A stretch of DNA of 49,543 nt, from the NCBI GenBank assembly GCA_030141605.1, contig JAQGDQ010001288.1:1-49543 (forward strand), written 5' to 3'. This DNA comes from Tubiluchus corallicola (lineage: Eukaryota > Priapulida > Priapulimorpha > Priapulimorphida > Tubiluchidae). A model generated the notes under the pieces. It saw only the letters and a program-made list of their open reading frames with translations. It was not told the origin of the DNA and made no database searches. The translations under genes and the position numbers were made by a program. This document shows positions 1 through 11,189 of the stretch, in pieces. The stretch's first letter is position 1, and every line of letters starts with the position of its first letter.

Positions 1-148
1 TAATGTCTAATGTAATCTTGTAGTAAAACTTGTCAGCTTGTGTAGTTATAGTCTATTCTTACTGTAAATGTTACTAATGTCTAATATGATCTTGTAGTAA
101 AACTTGTCAGCTTGTGTAGTTATAGTCTATTCTTACTGTAAATGTTCT
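1..148. repeat. 74-bp unit, two tandem copies
   Basis: The segment beginning TAATGTCTAATGTAATCTTG recurs 74 bp later (position 75) with two or three differences, then ends in GTAAATGTTCTTG. The array may extend left of the window. It is noncoding. Confidence 0.9.
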
Positions 149-179
149 TGTAAAGTCTGTTGTGGTGAAAATCCTAAAT

Positions 180-662
180 CAGGGGTGTGCAAATTATCTG
201 ACTAGCCGGGCCACATTAAACTTTCCCGCAATTCCTGCGGGCCACAGACAGTTAGATCAAGGAGCCAAGTACAGAAAGACCTAATAACGATTTTTTTTGC
301 ATCCGACCTGCGTACATCATTACTACTACACTCAAGAAACTATTTTAGAAGTTATTAAAATTTATATTACAAACCATATATTTCTACTTTCAGGACAGAT
401 AGTGGTAATTTCAGTACAATGCATATTAGTAATATGTATCACACGGTCTGTGTAGTACAGTGTTATTAAGCTACAACCGTCTTGTAAGGGTTAATGGCAT
501 ACGATCTAGTAGAAAAAACTACCCGCACTACCTTTGCGATCGTTGCACGGACTTCAGCTGGATACACTCAATTAATCGCCCGGGCCGCACTTTCATTAGG
601 TTGACAAATCTCTTCGCGCGCCGCACAAATTCTCTCGGCGGACCGCAATTTGCACAGCCCTG
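180..662. mobile_element. hAT-type non-autonomous element, family B, full length
   Basis: The ends are inverted repeats: CAGGGGTGTGCAAATT at 180 and AATTTGCACAGCCCTG ending at 662. An exact 8-bp duplication, TCCTAAAT, flanks it (172-179 and 663-670). A CAGGGGTG end with an 8-bp target duplication is the hAT signature. At 483 bp with no transposase frame it is a MITE. The apparent 87-codon frame beginning at 460 lies inside it and is not a gene. A second, 5'-truncated copy sits at 26800-27187. Confidence 0.92.
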
Positions 663-734
663 TCCTAAATCATGTTGTTCAAACGGTCTCATCCAATCCT
701 ATAATAAATCATGTTTAAACTAAACTAAGGTCTG

Positions 735-1110
735 AAGCTTATTCAGAGCATTCGTAGCGCCCTCTTCCCTAACTAAGTAGAACTATAAATTAGTATAATC
801 TTATTGCATACAGTGCTTGTATCAGCAACGCTGTAGGAAACTTGCAAATTTAAGCTCCTGTCATGACCGTTTGACACTGCGATTTGACAGAAGGTCGTTT
901 GAAACAAGTAATACTGCGTAAAGTTTGAAAAAATAAAATTAGAGCATTCATAACACACTCTTGCAAATTAAGCAACGGTTACAAAACTTTAAAAAGTCAA
1001 TAAGATCAACAAAACGTTTCTTTGTGAGCCAGAAACGTTCTTTGGTGGAAGCTGAAAAGGTGAGCCAATGACGTTTTACCCCAATGGTGAGAACATCTTA
1101 AAGTTTTCAA
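735..1110 (-). mobile_element. TTAA-flanked MITE family, degraded minus-strand fragment(s)
   Basis: On the reverse strand this matches the central part of the 41019-41661 and 44589-45269 elements, for example GGTCGTTTGAAACAAG near 887-902 and AGAGCATTC near 942. The first 60 bp repeat a piece of the same family (GAGCATTCGTAGCGC), so two fragments appear joined. No ends or target duplications are visible. Confidence 0.7.
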
Positions 1111-1256
1111 AATTTTCTTTGCCGGTTACCTAGGTTTTTCAACCAGGTAAACATAATACAAGTTAACATAACTTTGCAGAAAAGTTTTTATGTCCCGCAA
1201 AATTTCTTGTTCTTCTCCTGTTTCAAATCAAAACCCAACATCTCAAAACACAACGA

Positions 1257-1257
<1 letters not shown>

Positions 1258-1324
<67 letters not shown>

Positions 1325-1457
1325 TTCTCTCTTTCTTCTTTCTCTCTCTCTCACCCTCACTCTTTCTTTCCTCCCTTCCCCCTCTCTCTTTTTCTCTCTC
1401 TGTCTCTTTCCCCCTCCCTCCCTCCATCTCGCTCTCTCTCCTCTCTCTCTCTCTCGT

Positions 1458-1497
<40 letters not shown>

Positions 1498-1523
1498 CAT
1501 CTCTCTCTCTCTCACTCTCTCTT

Positions 1524-1560
<37 letters not shown>
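1258..1560. repeat. (CT)n microsatellite, about 300 bp
   Basis: An almost pure CT tract with T-, C- and CA-containing interruptions, ending in a short (CA)n run. It produces long artificial frames on both strands (Ser-Leu or Arg-Glu repeats). No gene is supported. Confidence 0.97.
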
Positions 1561-1786
1561 CCCTTTCTCTTGTGTCTGTTAATGATTCAAACATCATGAG
1601 AAATTTTACGTTTGGTAACATCAAACTAGATAATAATGTTTTACGTACGTGTGATAATGAAAAAGATTTATATCAGTTTGTCACTTACTTCCTACAATTG
1701 ATCCTGAACCGATGGCTGTAGCGTTTCATGTAATTAACATTCTAGGACTTTATTTTGAATAGCCTAAACATCGCTGTTTTTTTCAG

Positions 1787-1844
1787 GTTTTAACTTTCCA
1801 AATGGAAACAACAAAGACACAGCCTGCAGAAATAACCATGGGCG
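1787..1844 (+). CDS. Tentative upstream exon of the WSC/PKD gene
   Basis: A strong polypyrimidine tract with acceptor (GTTTTTTTCAG) and a donor GCG|GTAGGT bracket 58 bp. Two frames are open; one reads FNFPNGNNKDTACRNNHG, with one cysteine. Phase in that frame would be 1 in and 0 or 2 out, which I could not connect to the next exon, so membership in the same gene is a guess. It could equally be an exon of a neighbouring gene or a chance pair of splice signals. Confidence 0.3.
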
Positions 1845-2530
1845 GTAGGTCAATAATTTGTTTATTCATTGCTGTCATAAATCATTCAATTATATATATG
1901 GTAGGGTATAACGTACAGCGATAAAAACTATTGTTATTAACTACGATAAAACAAGTTAATGTTGTTAATAGTCTATGCCGTCATAATATTCATTATAATA
2001 TTAATTATGCCAAGCATGTAAAGTTTTGTTCAGTTAAGATGTCGTTCACACTACTGAATCTGTGGTTATTCGCTCAGTCTGATATAATGCATGAATCCAT
2101 CAAATTCTCGGTAGAGTGTACGTTTTTCGACACAAAGCATGACATGCTTGGTATAATTCATATATATACAGAGAAAGAGAGATAGTTAGAGAAAGAGTTT
2201 ATTCATTTCCACACTGCATCTTACAATAGTATCACTAAAATACAGATAGTTACCCAGTAAAGTAAATATATAGTCCAGATTATACAAATAAAGAGCCTTT
2301 AGTAGCTAACATATAGGTGTACACGTGCAAATTACAATACAAATAGTATATTATACAATATAATTTTGATGCATTTCGAGGTGCGGCTTACTCTGTTCCA
2401 TAGGACTGCTCCCATCCAGCTAATGAAATTATTGCCATATTTGTTCTACAACGTCTTGGTGTATATTTATTATGTCTGCTATTGTATCCAGTCAGAAACT
2501 AACACTGCAGTTCATGATCATGCTTATCAC
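1845..2530. other. Intronic or intergenic AT-rich stretch
   Basis: Apparent frames of 84 and 68 codons (1931-2185, 2366-2572) lack any recognisable motif. The second runs into the inverted-repeat arm below. I see no gene, RNA or named repeat here. Confidence 0.5.
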
Positions 2531-2534
2531 GGTA

Positions 2535-3322
2535 AAATACATCATTTTGTGTATCATTTTGAATCATTATGAACTGATCACTTTGAACATTTTAGTTTAA
2601 TGAATGACAATCTTATAAATTCGACAGAACGTGGTTAAAACATTTGTCAGCCATGCGAATGTGACAAAAAGGCGCCGTTGCCAATGTTAGTAAATTCACT
2701 GAGCCTCGCGTAGCTTTGAAAGTTTAACGAAATTTGAGTATTCGAGGTAATTATTACTTAATCTAGGCCTTGATTTAAAAAAGCTATTGTCGTTTTTTTA
2801 TATTTTAGAGCATTCTTTAATCTGAACTAATATCTACACAATCTTCCGGTTTTCCTTTAATAATATAAATTAAAGCTAGAGCGCATTATCCTATTGGCTA
2901 GTATAAGCTGTAGCCAAGGGCCCCTAAGGCTTGGGGGGGGGGCTCAAGCTTTGATAACATTCCTATAAAAAAATCAGTTTTTTCGCTATGGTTGTGTTGA
3001 AATGCCTACTAATTTGGTTTGGTAATAGTCAGTAAAACAGATATTCTACCACAATCAATGACTGCCATATTCCAACAAAATATTGTAGTGTTTTATACGT
3101 CATTTTTATTAAAAAAATAAAGAAGGCCATTTTACAAATTTGCATTTAATTCTGTAGTTCTAGACCTTACTAAACACAAACATTAAATAAACCTAATTTG
3201 GTAATTTTACTAATTTATACCACGTTCTGTCGAATTTATAAGATTGTCATTCATTAAACTAAAATGTTCAAAGTGATGAGTTCATAATGATTCAAAATAA
3301 CACAAAATCATGTATTTACTTA
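2535..3322. repeat. Long inverted repeat, arms of about 100 bp, 580-bp spacer
   Basis: The arm at 2535-2636 (including TTTTAGTTTAATGAATGACA and ATTCGACAGAACGTGGT) reappears as its reverse complement at 3219-3322 with only a few mismatches. The spacer has a G-run (2936-2942) but no open frame. This may be a palindromic or foldback DNA element whose termini I cannot place. Confidence 0.85.
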
Positions 3323-3893
3323 CATCGTATGTCTCCATAAAGCAAATCTAGTATTTACCAATATGTCTGACAAATTATGCCACTATCATACTGTGAAAAA
3401 CTACTTTTAAAGAAGCCTGTTAACGTCTACCAACTAACTCACATGCCCATGTAGAAACAGGTCTGCTCAGGTGAGTGACCGTGGTCACGTGACCAACGAG
3501 ATACTTGGCGAATTTCCCCACAGCTATTCTAGTTTATTCAAGCAATTTTCAATAGTTATACCTCAAGCTACGTAAATGTAACTAAAATATATTACGTGTA
3601 AAAATATTCAAGACGATCTGGCCAGTAAAACCGTGCCTATCTTCTCGAGACATAAACCACCATTTTTGCATTTTAGTGATTTTCGACTGATTATTTTAGA
3701 AAATTGTCGTGTCCAGGCACTTGCATTTTTACGAAATTACTCGGCGCAAGTTAAAATCCATGGGAGGAGCTGTAACATGCAAAAAAATTCCTCCATTAGC
3801 TGTTTCTCCGAAGTTCTTTCTCGAGAAATTATTAAATGCGTCTATATACAAAAGACTATCATAAGACAATCAAGTTCCTACAAAATCAACAGA

Positions 3894-3927
<34 letters not shown>

Positions 3928-4026
3928 TCATTATCGAATTTTATGTGTGTACTTTGTTTAAATGAACTTCACTTAAATATGAATTTCGTTAAACATTGGC
4001 ATTTCATTTTAATTGCTACTACACAG
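3323..4026. other. Unassigned stretch with a (TA)n run
   Basis: A 3633-3965 frame of 110 codons ends in a (TA)n microsatellite (3897-3924) coding Ile-Tyr repeats and shows no domain. Nothing else is recognised. Confidence 0.5.
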
Positions 4027-4086
4027 GACTATTTTGGCTACACTGTTAAAAATATTGACCTTGACTTCTATGGAGTAGCATTTCAA
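4027..4086 (+). CDS. Tentative small exon just upstream of the WSC exon
   Basis: Bracketed by a good acceptor (TTGCTACTACACAG|GAC) and donor (CAA|GTAAGT). Exactly 20 codons, phase 0 in and out, open in a single frame (DYFGYTVKNIDLDFYGVAFQ). It joins in phase to an exon starting at 4283. There is no domain evidence, so support is only splice signals and phase. Confidence 0.35.
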
Positions 4087-4282
4087 GTAAGTTTAAAATG
4101 TTTGATTCCTTTCCTTGTGAAAATGAGAAGTCAGATCAAAAACTATTGCTTTTTCCACGTTGCTTCTCCTAAATGACTTGACTTTCTATTATCTGAAATA
4201 ACTTGTTCTTAGGTGGTATGCAATTCAATTCAATTTTATTTTCTATACCTTTCACTAACTCGCTTCAGATGATTCGACTTAG

Positions 4283-4438
4283 ACTATGTATGAGACTCTC
4301 TACGTTTTTACAGATGTTGGATGTGTCAACGACAAACTGTTTGCAGGAAGAGAGGCTGCGTTTTCAGTCTCTCCACTTTTTTACCAACGAGAAGACGTCA
4401 CTCCACGTCATTGTTCTAACATTTGTGGATATATGGTA
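4283..4438 (+). CDS. Exon: first half of WSC domain
   Basis: The exon reads ...YVFTDVGCVNDKLFAG, then a central stretch, then RHCSNICGYM, and ends in the donor ATG|GTAAGA, phase 0. Joined to 9573-9806 it gives the WSC pattern: V-G-C near the start, C-x3-C in the middle, then Y-x-A-L-x-x-G-x-x-C-x-C. WSC domains are small disulfide-rich, probably carbohydrate-binding modules, present near the N-terminus of polycystin-1. The start is uncertain. AG at 4281-4282 gives phase 0, matching the tentative exon 4027-4086. The better-looking acceptor TTTTTACAG at 4313 would require a preceding exon ending in phase 1. Confidence 0.8.
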
Positions 4439-5195
4439 AGAATCTTAGGTGAAAAGTTGGTAACACTGAGTGTTTTGTCCAGTTTTTCTGTCTGCATGTT
4501 GTAACTCATAGCCTAACCTCAATAAAAAATGATGAAAACTTTGGTACAGGTTGATTTCCTTTATTACTGTGCTCAAAAAAAGAAGTGAAGACGGTGTAGG
4601 GGGGGGGGGATTCAACATAAATTACAGTCTGAAATAATTAAAGTAAAAATCAACATTTAGAACTTAATAATTCACTTAGGTTTACACAACACAACAAAAA
4701 TGAAATTTAAAGCACTAACCTCAGTTTAGGTAAATCAAAAAACCACAAAATATAATTTGAAGCAAACATGCTTTAACAAACTACATTATGAAATCTGAAC
4801 TTTACCAGCAGACTATGAAACCTGAACTACTACTGCCCAACATACAATAGCCAGGACTCCTGTTACACCTCATTAACTCTAGTTGAAACCCAGTAAATGG
4901 TATGTAAATAATTAGTACAGTAAACAGCTTAAGAAATTGGTAAATAATTTTTACAGGCAAACAACCAAAAGATGGCAGCACCTCCCTAAGATACTACCAC
5001 TTTCTGCTAAGTCTAAGTCTAAAAAAAACCTTAATTATAGTACAATTGCAAAACAAAATGCATGAACATATACATGTATTACACAGCTTTCTCATACTCG
5101 TTTAGCTGAAAGTCATTGCGTAGGCAGAACTGATGGAGGCATGTTTAGGTGCACATAATTATCTATTAGGATTGCTTACACTCCTTGCACATGTT
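4439..5195. other. Intron sequence with no recognised feature
   Basis: AT-rich; contains a G-run at 4600-4609 and low-complexity CA/TA-rich text. No open frame over 80 codons fits a gene, and I see no repeat shared with the rest of the window. Confidence 0.5.
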
Positions 5196-5579
5196 TGTTG
5201 TGGAGATCGCTACCATCTATTAGAATTAAATAGAACATTGTAGAATGTTCCGTTAGAATAATCGTCTTACCTTGTAGAATGTTCTGGAAAGAAACTTCTT
5301 GGGCACGCTATATAAGGCGAAGCTGGCCGCTGAGACAGACACACACTGATTCACACGGACGCCACTTACACATTCTCTTGTATACTTGTATTTTCAGATA
5401 CACTTAAACGTTTTCCAGATTTTCACGTTTACTGTTAACATTTCGCGTTCCTTCATACTTTTGTGTTGTAGAATTCTCGCTTAATAAACTAATTTAATGT
5501 TGTAAGCACTTGCACCTTGCACGACCAATGCTGACTTGTTGTCATTGGCATAATATAATCAATAATTATAATTGTTACA
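5196..5579 (+). mobile_element. LTR-retrotransposon long terminal repeat (solo or relic)
   Basis: Starts TGTTGTGGAGATCGCT and ends ATTGTTACA (TG...CA). It holds a TATA box, TATATAAGG, at 5309-5317 and a polyadenylation signal, AATAAA, at 5483-5488, in the order expected for U3-R-U5. Related fragments are at 6188-6312 (inverted, internally deleted) and 44050-44155. No target duplication is visible, and no gag or pol frame is adjacent. The superfamily is not determined. Confidence 0.7.
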
Positions 5580-6187
5580 TCCATGCTTATTGCTGTGGTA
5601 ATTTCATGTATAAATGACATAAATTCCAAGATTTTCATTTTTACCAACTTTTCAGTTTTTTATCAGCAATTTCTGTATAATTGTGCCACCATTTTTGTTT
5701 GAGTGACAGTTTTTGCTCATTGACAGTTGTAGTAGCCAAGACCTTCAAAACCAGTCTTTAAAATTTTTATGTTATCCCTTCTCGTCCTCGTTGTCGTCAC
5801 CATCATCATTAGCTGACGTTGCTGTGGTTTTTTATCACTGTTATTATTTTCTTTTTTTTGTTAATACTTGCAATAGTTTTTGCCAATGTTGATGTGGTAA
5901 TTCTTTTTACTTTTTAACACAGCTTTCCACTCTACTGACTAACTTATTACTGCATTCCAGCAGTGTGAAAGGGCAGCTACTTAACGTTACAGTAGAAGCA
6001 AAACTCGCAATGCCCATAGCAGATCAAGAGCATGAAAGGATAATCCATGCATTAGAGCGATATTTCCACGAAACTAACGACATTCAAAAAAGTAAATTCG
6101 CAGTCATTAAAAGCAAATTCGTTGTGTTTTGTTTCTCTCGGAAGGCTCATAGATAAAACCAGAAAACACTTCATCAAATTACACTAG
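5580..6187. other. Spacer between LTR and inverted LTR fragment
   Basis: Contains a T-rich stretch and a 63-codon frame at 5965-6156 with a charged, helical-looking stretch (ADQEHERIIHALERYF). I recognise no retroviral protein motif. It may be internal or captured sequence of a degraded element. Confidence 0.4.
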
Positions 6188-6312
6188 TTTATCAAGCGAG
6201 AATTCTACAACACAAAAGTATGAAGGAACGCGAAATGTTTACAGTAAATGCGAAATGTTCTACAATGTTCTATGTAATTCTAACAGATGCCAGCGATCTC
6301 CACAACAAAATT
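6188..6312 (-). mobile_element. Inverted, internally deleted copy of the 5196 LTR
   Basis: Its reverse complement begins TTGTTGTGGAGATCGCTGGC and matches the LTR start, then jumps to the part containing ACATTTCGCGTTCCTTCATA and GTAGAATTCTCGCTTGATAA. About 170 bp of the LTR middle, including the TATA box, is missing. Confidence 0.8.
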
Positions 6313-6354
6313 ACAATCTACTGAACATGCGCCGAGGTGACATGACAAAGTAAC

Positions 6355-6935
6355 TAAATGATAGTTCCAAAAAAGATCAAAGAAATGATTCGAAAATTGA
6401 TGCTCTAGAAAAAGAAATTAAAGCATTTACTGAAAAATAGTGCTGTTTCTGCTGCTGATATTGATGCAGCACAAATTGCACTGAATTTGACGAAGTGTGT
6501 TACCGAGGTTGTGGATCGGTAATATAGAAGAAACAATCTAATATTGCTTGGCCTCAGAACTAATAATCTCATGAGAGCTCAACATTTTTATCAGGTTATC
6601 TCGTTCAATTAACAGAGCTAAACATGCAGTAAGTCAATCCAAAGGTGCTATTCAATGTTATGTAAATCGGCTGTAACAGCAAAACATTGAACGTCTACAT
6701 GAGAAAGCTTTTTGTAAACACTGATGAAGACCTGTATCTGAAATATATGTGTGTATGTAAATACGTTTCACTAACGTTTTTCTTACGTGTTGTGCTAGCG
6801 CGACAGAAAAAATTGTTAAAACGTAGTATGTATATTAAAAATTATAACCCTGAAGGGTTTTTTGCACATCAAGACTATCCACATGTAAAGGCTGACTGTG
6901 TACAACTGCTTAAGAAGCGGATAGCTGATAGGTAA
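6355..6935 (+). pseudogene. Degraded non-LTR retrotransposon ORF1-like relic
   Basis: Pieces in different frames resemble L1-type ORF1 proteins. A coiled-coil-like stretch (KIDALEKEIKAF) is followed by a segment VVDR*YRRNNLILLGLR, close to the family's D/E-R-x-R-R-N-N-L-x-x-x-G-L/I pattern. A C-terminal piece (KLLKRS...DYPHVKADCVQLL) lies where the family has its nucleic-acid-binding tail. Stops and frameshifts interrupt all of it, so it is dead. From family knowledge ORF1p is an RNA-binding chaperone of the retrotransposon particle. The assignment rests on short motifs only. Confidence 0.45.
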
Positions 6936-8489
6936 CTAAAGTTTTATTGGGAACAGCAGGATCACAAACTGTTCTCATTATTAATGCTTACTGAGTCTGA
7001 CAGTCTCAGTAACACGGATTCGATACTTTCAGGTGGTTATAAATCCACCTATGCCAATGTAAATGACTGGGGAAGTGTAGCAGATAAAACTGCATGAGAC
7101 AGTTTTCAATTTACCATGGTTACCCTTATTGTCATTTAAGTCGCCAGAAAAGGAAAATAAAATGGGACCGAAGAAAAATCATCCGACTAACTTTGGGAAT
7201 GATCGAAGATAGCGCGCATTGAAATTCAAGATAACTTGAAAAGTTGTCAAATTGCGTGTGGTAAAGCTGCGTGTTCAAAACTTGGCATTGATTTGTGATG
7301 AATGATTAATGTTTTCTTGCTGTTGCAAGTTTTTTTGCAGGTTAGCTGCGCTAATAACTTTTTTGCCTTATATACTATCGTTTGGTGTGTGGCTAAGGTA
7401 TTCATAACGTTAAATGCACAAGCAACACAACCCTCAGAGAAGGACTTTTGGGCGCTATTACACTTTCGCACCGCCTAGCTTTTCCTGGCCTATTGGTTGT
7501 TTTCACGCCTGCAACAGGCGTAATATACACCATATTCCCATAATATTATTGCTTCTTACGCTTTATAAGTCCAGATTAAAATCATGCATTACTTACCCAC
7601 CGCCGCCATTAAAAGCTGCACGTGAATAACCGTGTTTACACCACTGATGCGCAATCGCTCTCGCGCAGTGACGTTTTGACCCTTAACCTGTATTTTTAGT
7701 TTCTTCGCATAATTTATGATTATTAGGGTTGCAGCTACGGGAGTTTGTATCATATCGCGGGTGGGCCTGGAACGGAACAGTTATTTATCATTAATTTTAT
7801 TTATTACTGTAGTATTATTACTATTAGATTATAAAAAAAGTAAAGGTTTTTTCTTTATTTCGTAAATGTGGTGAAGATGAAAGTGTGTCACGTGCCTTTT
7901 AAGCTAGGCCGTGATAATGCTTAAACTAGTACGAAATTTGTCACGTGACTACACACACAAACAAAATGGCGATACGCCCTGTATAGGCGTAGAACTGTGA
8001 ATACAGCGTAATTATTGGTAATTATACCTAAATATATTATTAAATTACAATTAGATTAGCGGAAACATTCACTGATGACTTAAGAATAATAGAATGATGA
8101 CTTACGAGCCTAATTTACAATTTAATACAGTATGATGTAATAATTTTGATGTCACTGTGTGCTTAATGTCATTATATTGTACTGAATGTGATAATAATAA
8201 TAATATTTTCAACTAAATATATGTTGATGTTTTAATGATATAATCATAATGTAACACAGTTTGGGGCATTATCACATGCCCTGTTGAAAACAGAAGCCAC
8301 GATCACTGATGGTATTTTTATTTGGAACAAATGGACACCTCATTAGTCCAACAGGAAAATGTTGCAGAATAATCGTCCGATCTTCCTGTGCTGTCATTAA
8401 AAATGCGCAAGTCTCTAATAAGAGTTTCAGAAATGATATCAGACTTTCACAGCTAAGAAGGTCCATCATGTTTGGTAAACGTGATATAC
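6936..8489. other. Intron sequence with no recognised feature
   Basis: Includes a few 60-75-codon frames without motifs on both strands and a short AAT-rich run near 8190. Nothing here repeats elsewhere in the window as far as I can see. Confidence 0.5.
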
Positions 8490-9067
8490 GTGTGCTTGCA
8501 TAGCAAAATAAGTTGGCAACTAAGCTTTTCTAGTTGTTCACATATCCTGAATCTCCATTTCATGTGGATCATTTTGATACCAAGTTCATCGCTTTATGTT
8601 ATTTCTAAGCTGAGATAATCCACGTTGAAGTTGAGGTGCAGGCTGTGCACTGAAAAACATAATCTTGAGAAAATCGCTGTTAAAGTCAGCCATTGTTTTT
8701 TTTTGCGTCTCTACAAAACACTTAGCAACCGTGCAAATGTTGGTTGCTACGGACTTTACAAGAACACATTGAATTTATGCTTGCTTCCAGGAGCTGCTAA
8801 CAGAGTTCGAAAATACAAATTTTTCTGCAATTGGAGTACTAATTTCTAGCTAGAAAAATGAGTACGGGGTTATAAAATTAGATTTTTGTATTCTTTGAAC
8901 ATTTTCTTGATGATTTGATGCCAGAATATAAAAGACCAATATATTTAGCATTTGTTTTTATGAAAAATTGACATTTGACCAAATTTTTGATGCATGTCTA
9001 CTTTGGAGCATCATTATAATGTAGTTTTGACTATGCTGACTTATGGGCAACTTTGATTTGCAAGCAC
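8490..9067. mobile_element. TIR element, family T, copy 1
   Basis: The start GTGTGCTTGCATAGC and the end TTTGCAAGCAC are inverted relative to each other. The body is shared with 34451-35110 over nearly its whole length (for example TTGAAGTTGAGGTGCAGGCT at 8621-8640, and the ACACTTAGCAAC region). Short frames inside are not genes. The superfamily is not assigned, as the target duplication is unclear. Confidence 0.75.
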
Positions 9068-9189
9068 CTATATGGCAAACTTTCCACACAAGCTTTTGAG
9101 TAAAGAGGATCTGTTAAGCTATGTTAAAAGCGTTAGATTATGATAGATAATAATGTTGATGAATGCTGGCATGAAGCCCAGTTAAGGTG

Positions 9190-9423
9190 TGGTGTCACGT
9201 CAGCAAGTGATTCAGAACCGAAACGTAGGCGTCGAAGCTTGGCGCACGAGATATAAGCCTTGTGATGCGCCCAGTTCAGGAGATTGAGTCTGGGAGCTGA
9301 AGGAGAGGAGGCTAGATCAGGGGGCTTTGCTTTGCTATCTGTTATATTTATTGTGTTTGATGTTCAATAAACGCGTAGTTTTATAATCTGACTCTTCATA
9401 GTTTTGCCTTCCCTAAAACACCA
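9190..9423 (+). mobile_element. Possible solo LTR
   Basis: The 234-bp segment starts TGGTGTCACG and ends AAAACACCA, so the tips TGGTGT/ACACCA are inverted. It has a TATA-like GATATAAG near 9250 and CAATAAA at 9365 in LTR order, and its base composition is richer in G+C than its surroundings. No second copy or target duplication is seen. Confidence 0.4.
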
Positions 9424-9572
9424 ATAATCAGCTATACACAACCAATACAATGAATTATTTTACTTTTTGTGACAGGTTTTTTTTTCTTAAAAAATGCTGC
9501 AAAAAGTGACAAATTTGCATTTTTTACAGTTACATTCATTATGCTCAAAAGTTTACTGTGATCTTATTTTAG

Positions 9573-9806
9573 GAACAGCATTTTTATGCACTCACAATAG
9601 GATATGTCTGCCTTTGTCGTGAAACTGCGAGTCTGTCCAACGATGTTGTTGATGTCAATGATGTCTGCAATGTTGCATGTTTGGGTGACACCGGTCAATT
9701 TTGTGGTGGCGACAGCAGCTTCTTTTCCTACGGACTGGCTATTAAGCCTGTTCCCGATTATTCTGTCAAACTGTCTGATGCCGTTGCAACAAATATGTAT
9801 GATACG
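9573..9806 (+). CDS. Exon: second half of WSC domain and linker
   Basis: The acceptor CTTATTTTAG|GAA and donor ACG|GTGAGG enclose exactly 78 codons, phase 0 to 0. It begins EQHFYALTIGYVCLCRE, continues with VNDVCNVACLGDTGQFCGG, and reads SSFFSYG. This is the C-terminal half of a WSC domain, with C-x-C and then C-x3-C-x-G-D-x-x-x-x-C-G-G. It continues the cysteine framework of exon 4283-4438. The last 30 residues lead to the first PKD unit in the next exon. The domain call is strong because the conserved cysteines and the G-D...C-G-G signature are all present. Confidence 0.92.
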
Positions 9807-11189
9807 GTGAGGTTAACACTTGTTGGGTACTTCATTATAGAACTTGGCATAAAAATGCATCTGTTTCCATTTAATTTTCCGGGTAATATTTATCCTTTAT
9901 CGCACACCCGGCCGGGAATTTTATAATTTTTTTGTATGTTCATATGCTTACTTGACACAGTCATATAAAAGCATATTTTTTTATTTTAGAATGTAAAAAG
10001 CAATAATTATGATAATGTGGTTCTTTTGGGGAATGCAAGATACAGCCATGTTTTTCCACGGCTAACTCTCGGCCAGGGTTGAATGATTCTCATTGTATTG
10101 GAGGCTAAAAAGTATAGAATTTTCCACCAAATCGGTGTATTAACGGCTGAGTAGTGTTGCCGCTTATACCATAATTATCAGAACATACTTTCATGATATA
10201 AGAAAGAGACTTTTCACAAAGCTTGAAAAATTTTTTTTGAAAATTTTTTTCTCACTCTTTACTGACACCATTTGAGCTCATGAGGTAAAATAGAAGCAAA
10301 TATTTTTTGGTCAGCCTAATTATGACATTTTTGTCATTCTGTAAAGTACTAATTCGAATTCTGTACTTTCTGTAAAGTAACATTGTTGCGGGTCACATGA
10401 ATGACGTTACATGTTTTGTCAATCCAAACGTACAAGCGTAATGTGCTTACTGATCTCCGGGAAGTTGAGTTTTCATAAATCGTGCAAGTTCTCGTATTTT
10501 TGTGGAAAACGTGTCTTTATAATTTGATAGGACGGTTTGGAAATCTTATTCATCGAGCTTAAGATCTTGTCTCCCATCCATCCATCCGTCCGGCACATAA
10601 ATCCCTTTTATATCAGGGCGAGTAGCAATGTATATTGTACTACTAGGCTAATTTTCTACTCAAAAACGTTAAGGCGCACACATATGCTTGCTCTAATGCT
10701 GCAACAACACAAAACAAATTTGGGTTTATAAATGTTATACCGCCGTTACGCACAGCTAAGTATATATTACTCTTTATCTTTTCAGCCTTAAAGTTATACA
10801 TTCACTATGCTTCCTCTTTTGGCCATTATGTCCTTCAGTAGGCAAACTGCATAAATTTTTCCCTCTCCAAATAACATTCATCTCAAGCATTTTTCATCAG
10901 TTACTCCTTGCCAAGGGACCTTGTTTCTCATCTGTGTGTAAAATTCACAACTTAATATTATGTGTTTTGCAGTTTCAATAGTTTTACTATATTTACAAAG
11001 GCTTTTTTCTATGCAGTAAATCTACTTTCCAAGCATACAAGGGATTTCCCAACACTTCTAATGCACCAACCCTAGCTTTGACAAGCAATTTCGCACCCCA
11101 TGGTTTGTTGTTTTGTTGTTGTTGACTTTTTGTAGGCATTGGGAGTAGGGATGAAGTCATGACTTGCGCGTTAATTTGATTTAAGTGAG
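9807..11189. other. Intron sequence with no recognised feature
   Basis: AT-rich with poly-T/poly-A runs and a short CCAT repeat near 10572-10587. No frame over 65 codons, and no repeat shared within the window. Confidence 0.5.

Noticed and set aside
1174-1624. Several frames of 64-141 codons on both strands
   Set aside because: All are Ser-Leu or Arg-Glu repeats translated from the (CT)n microsatellite.
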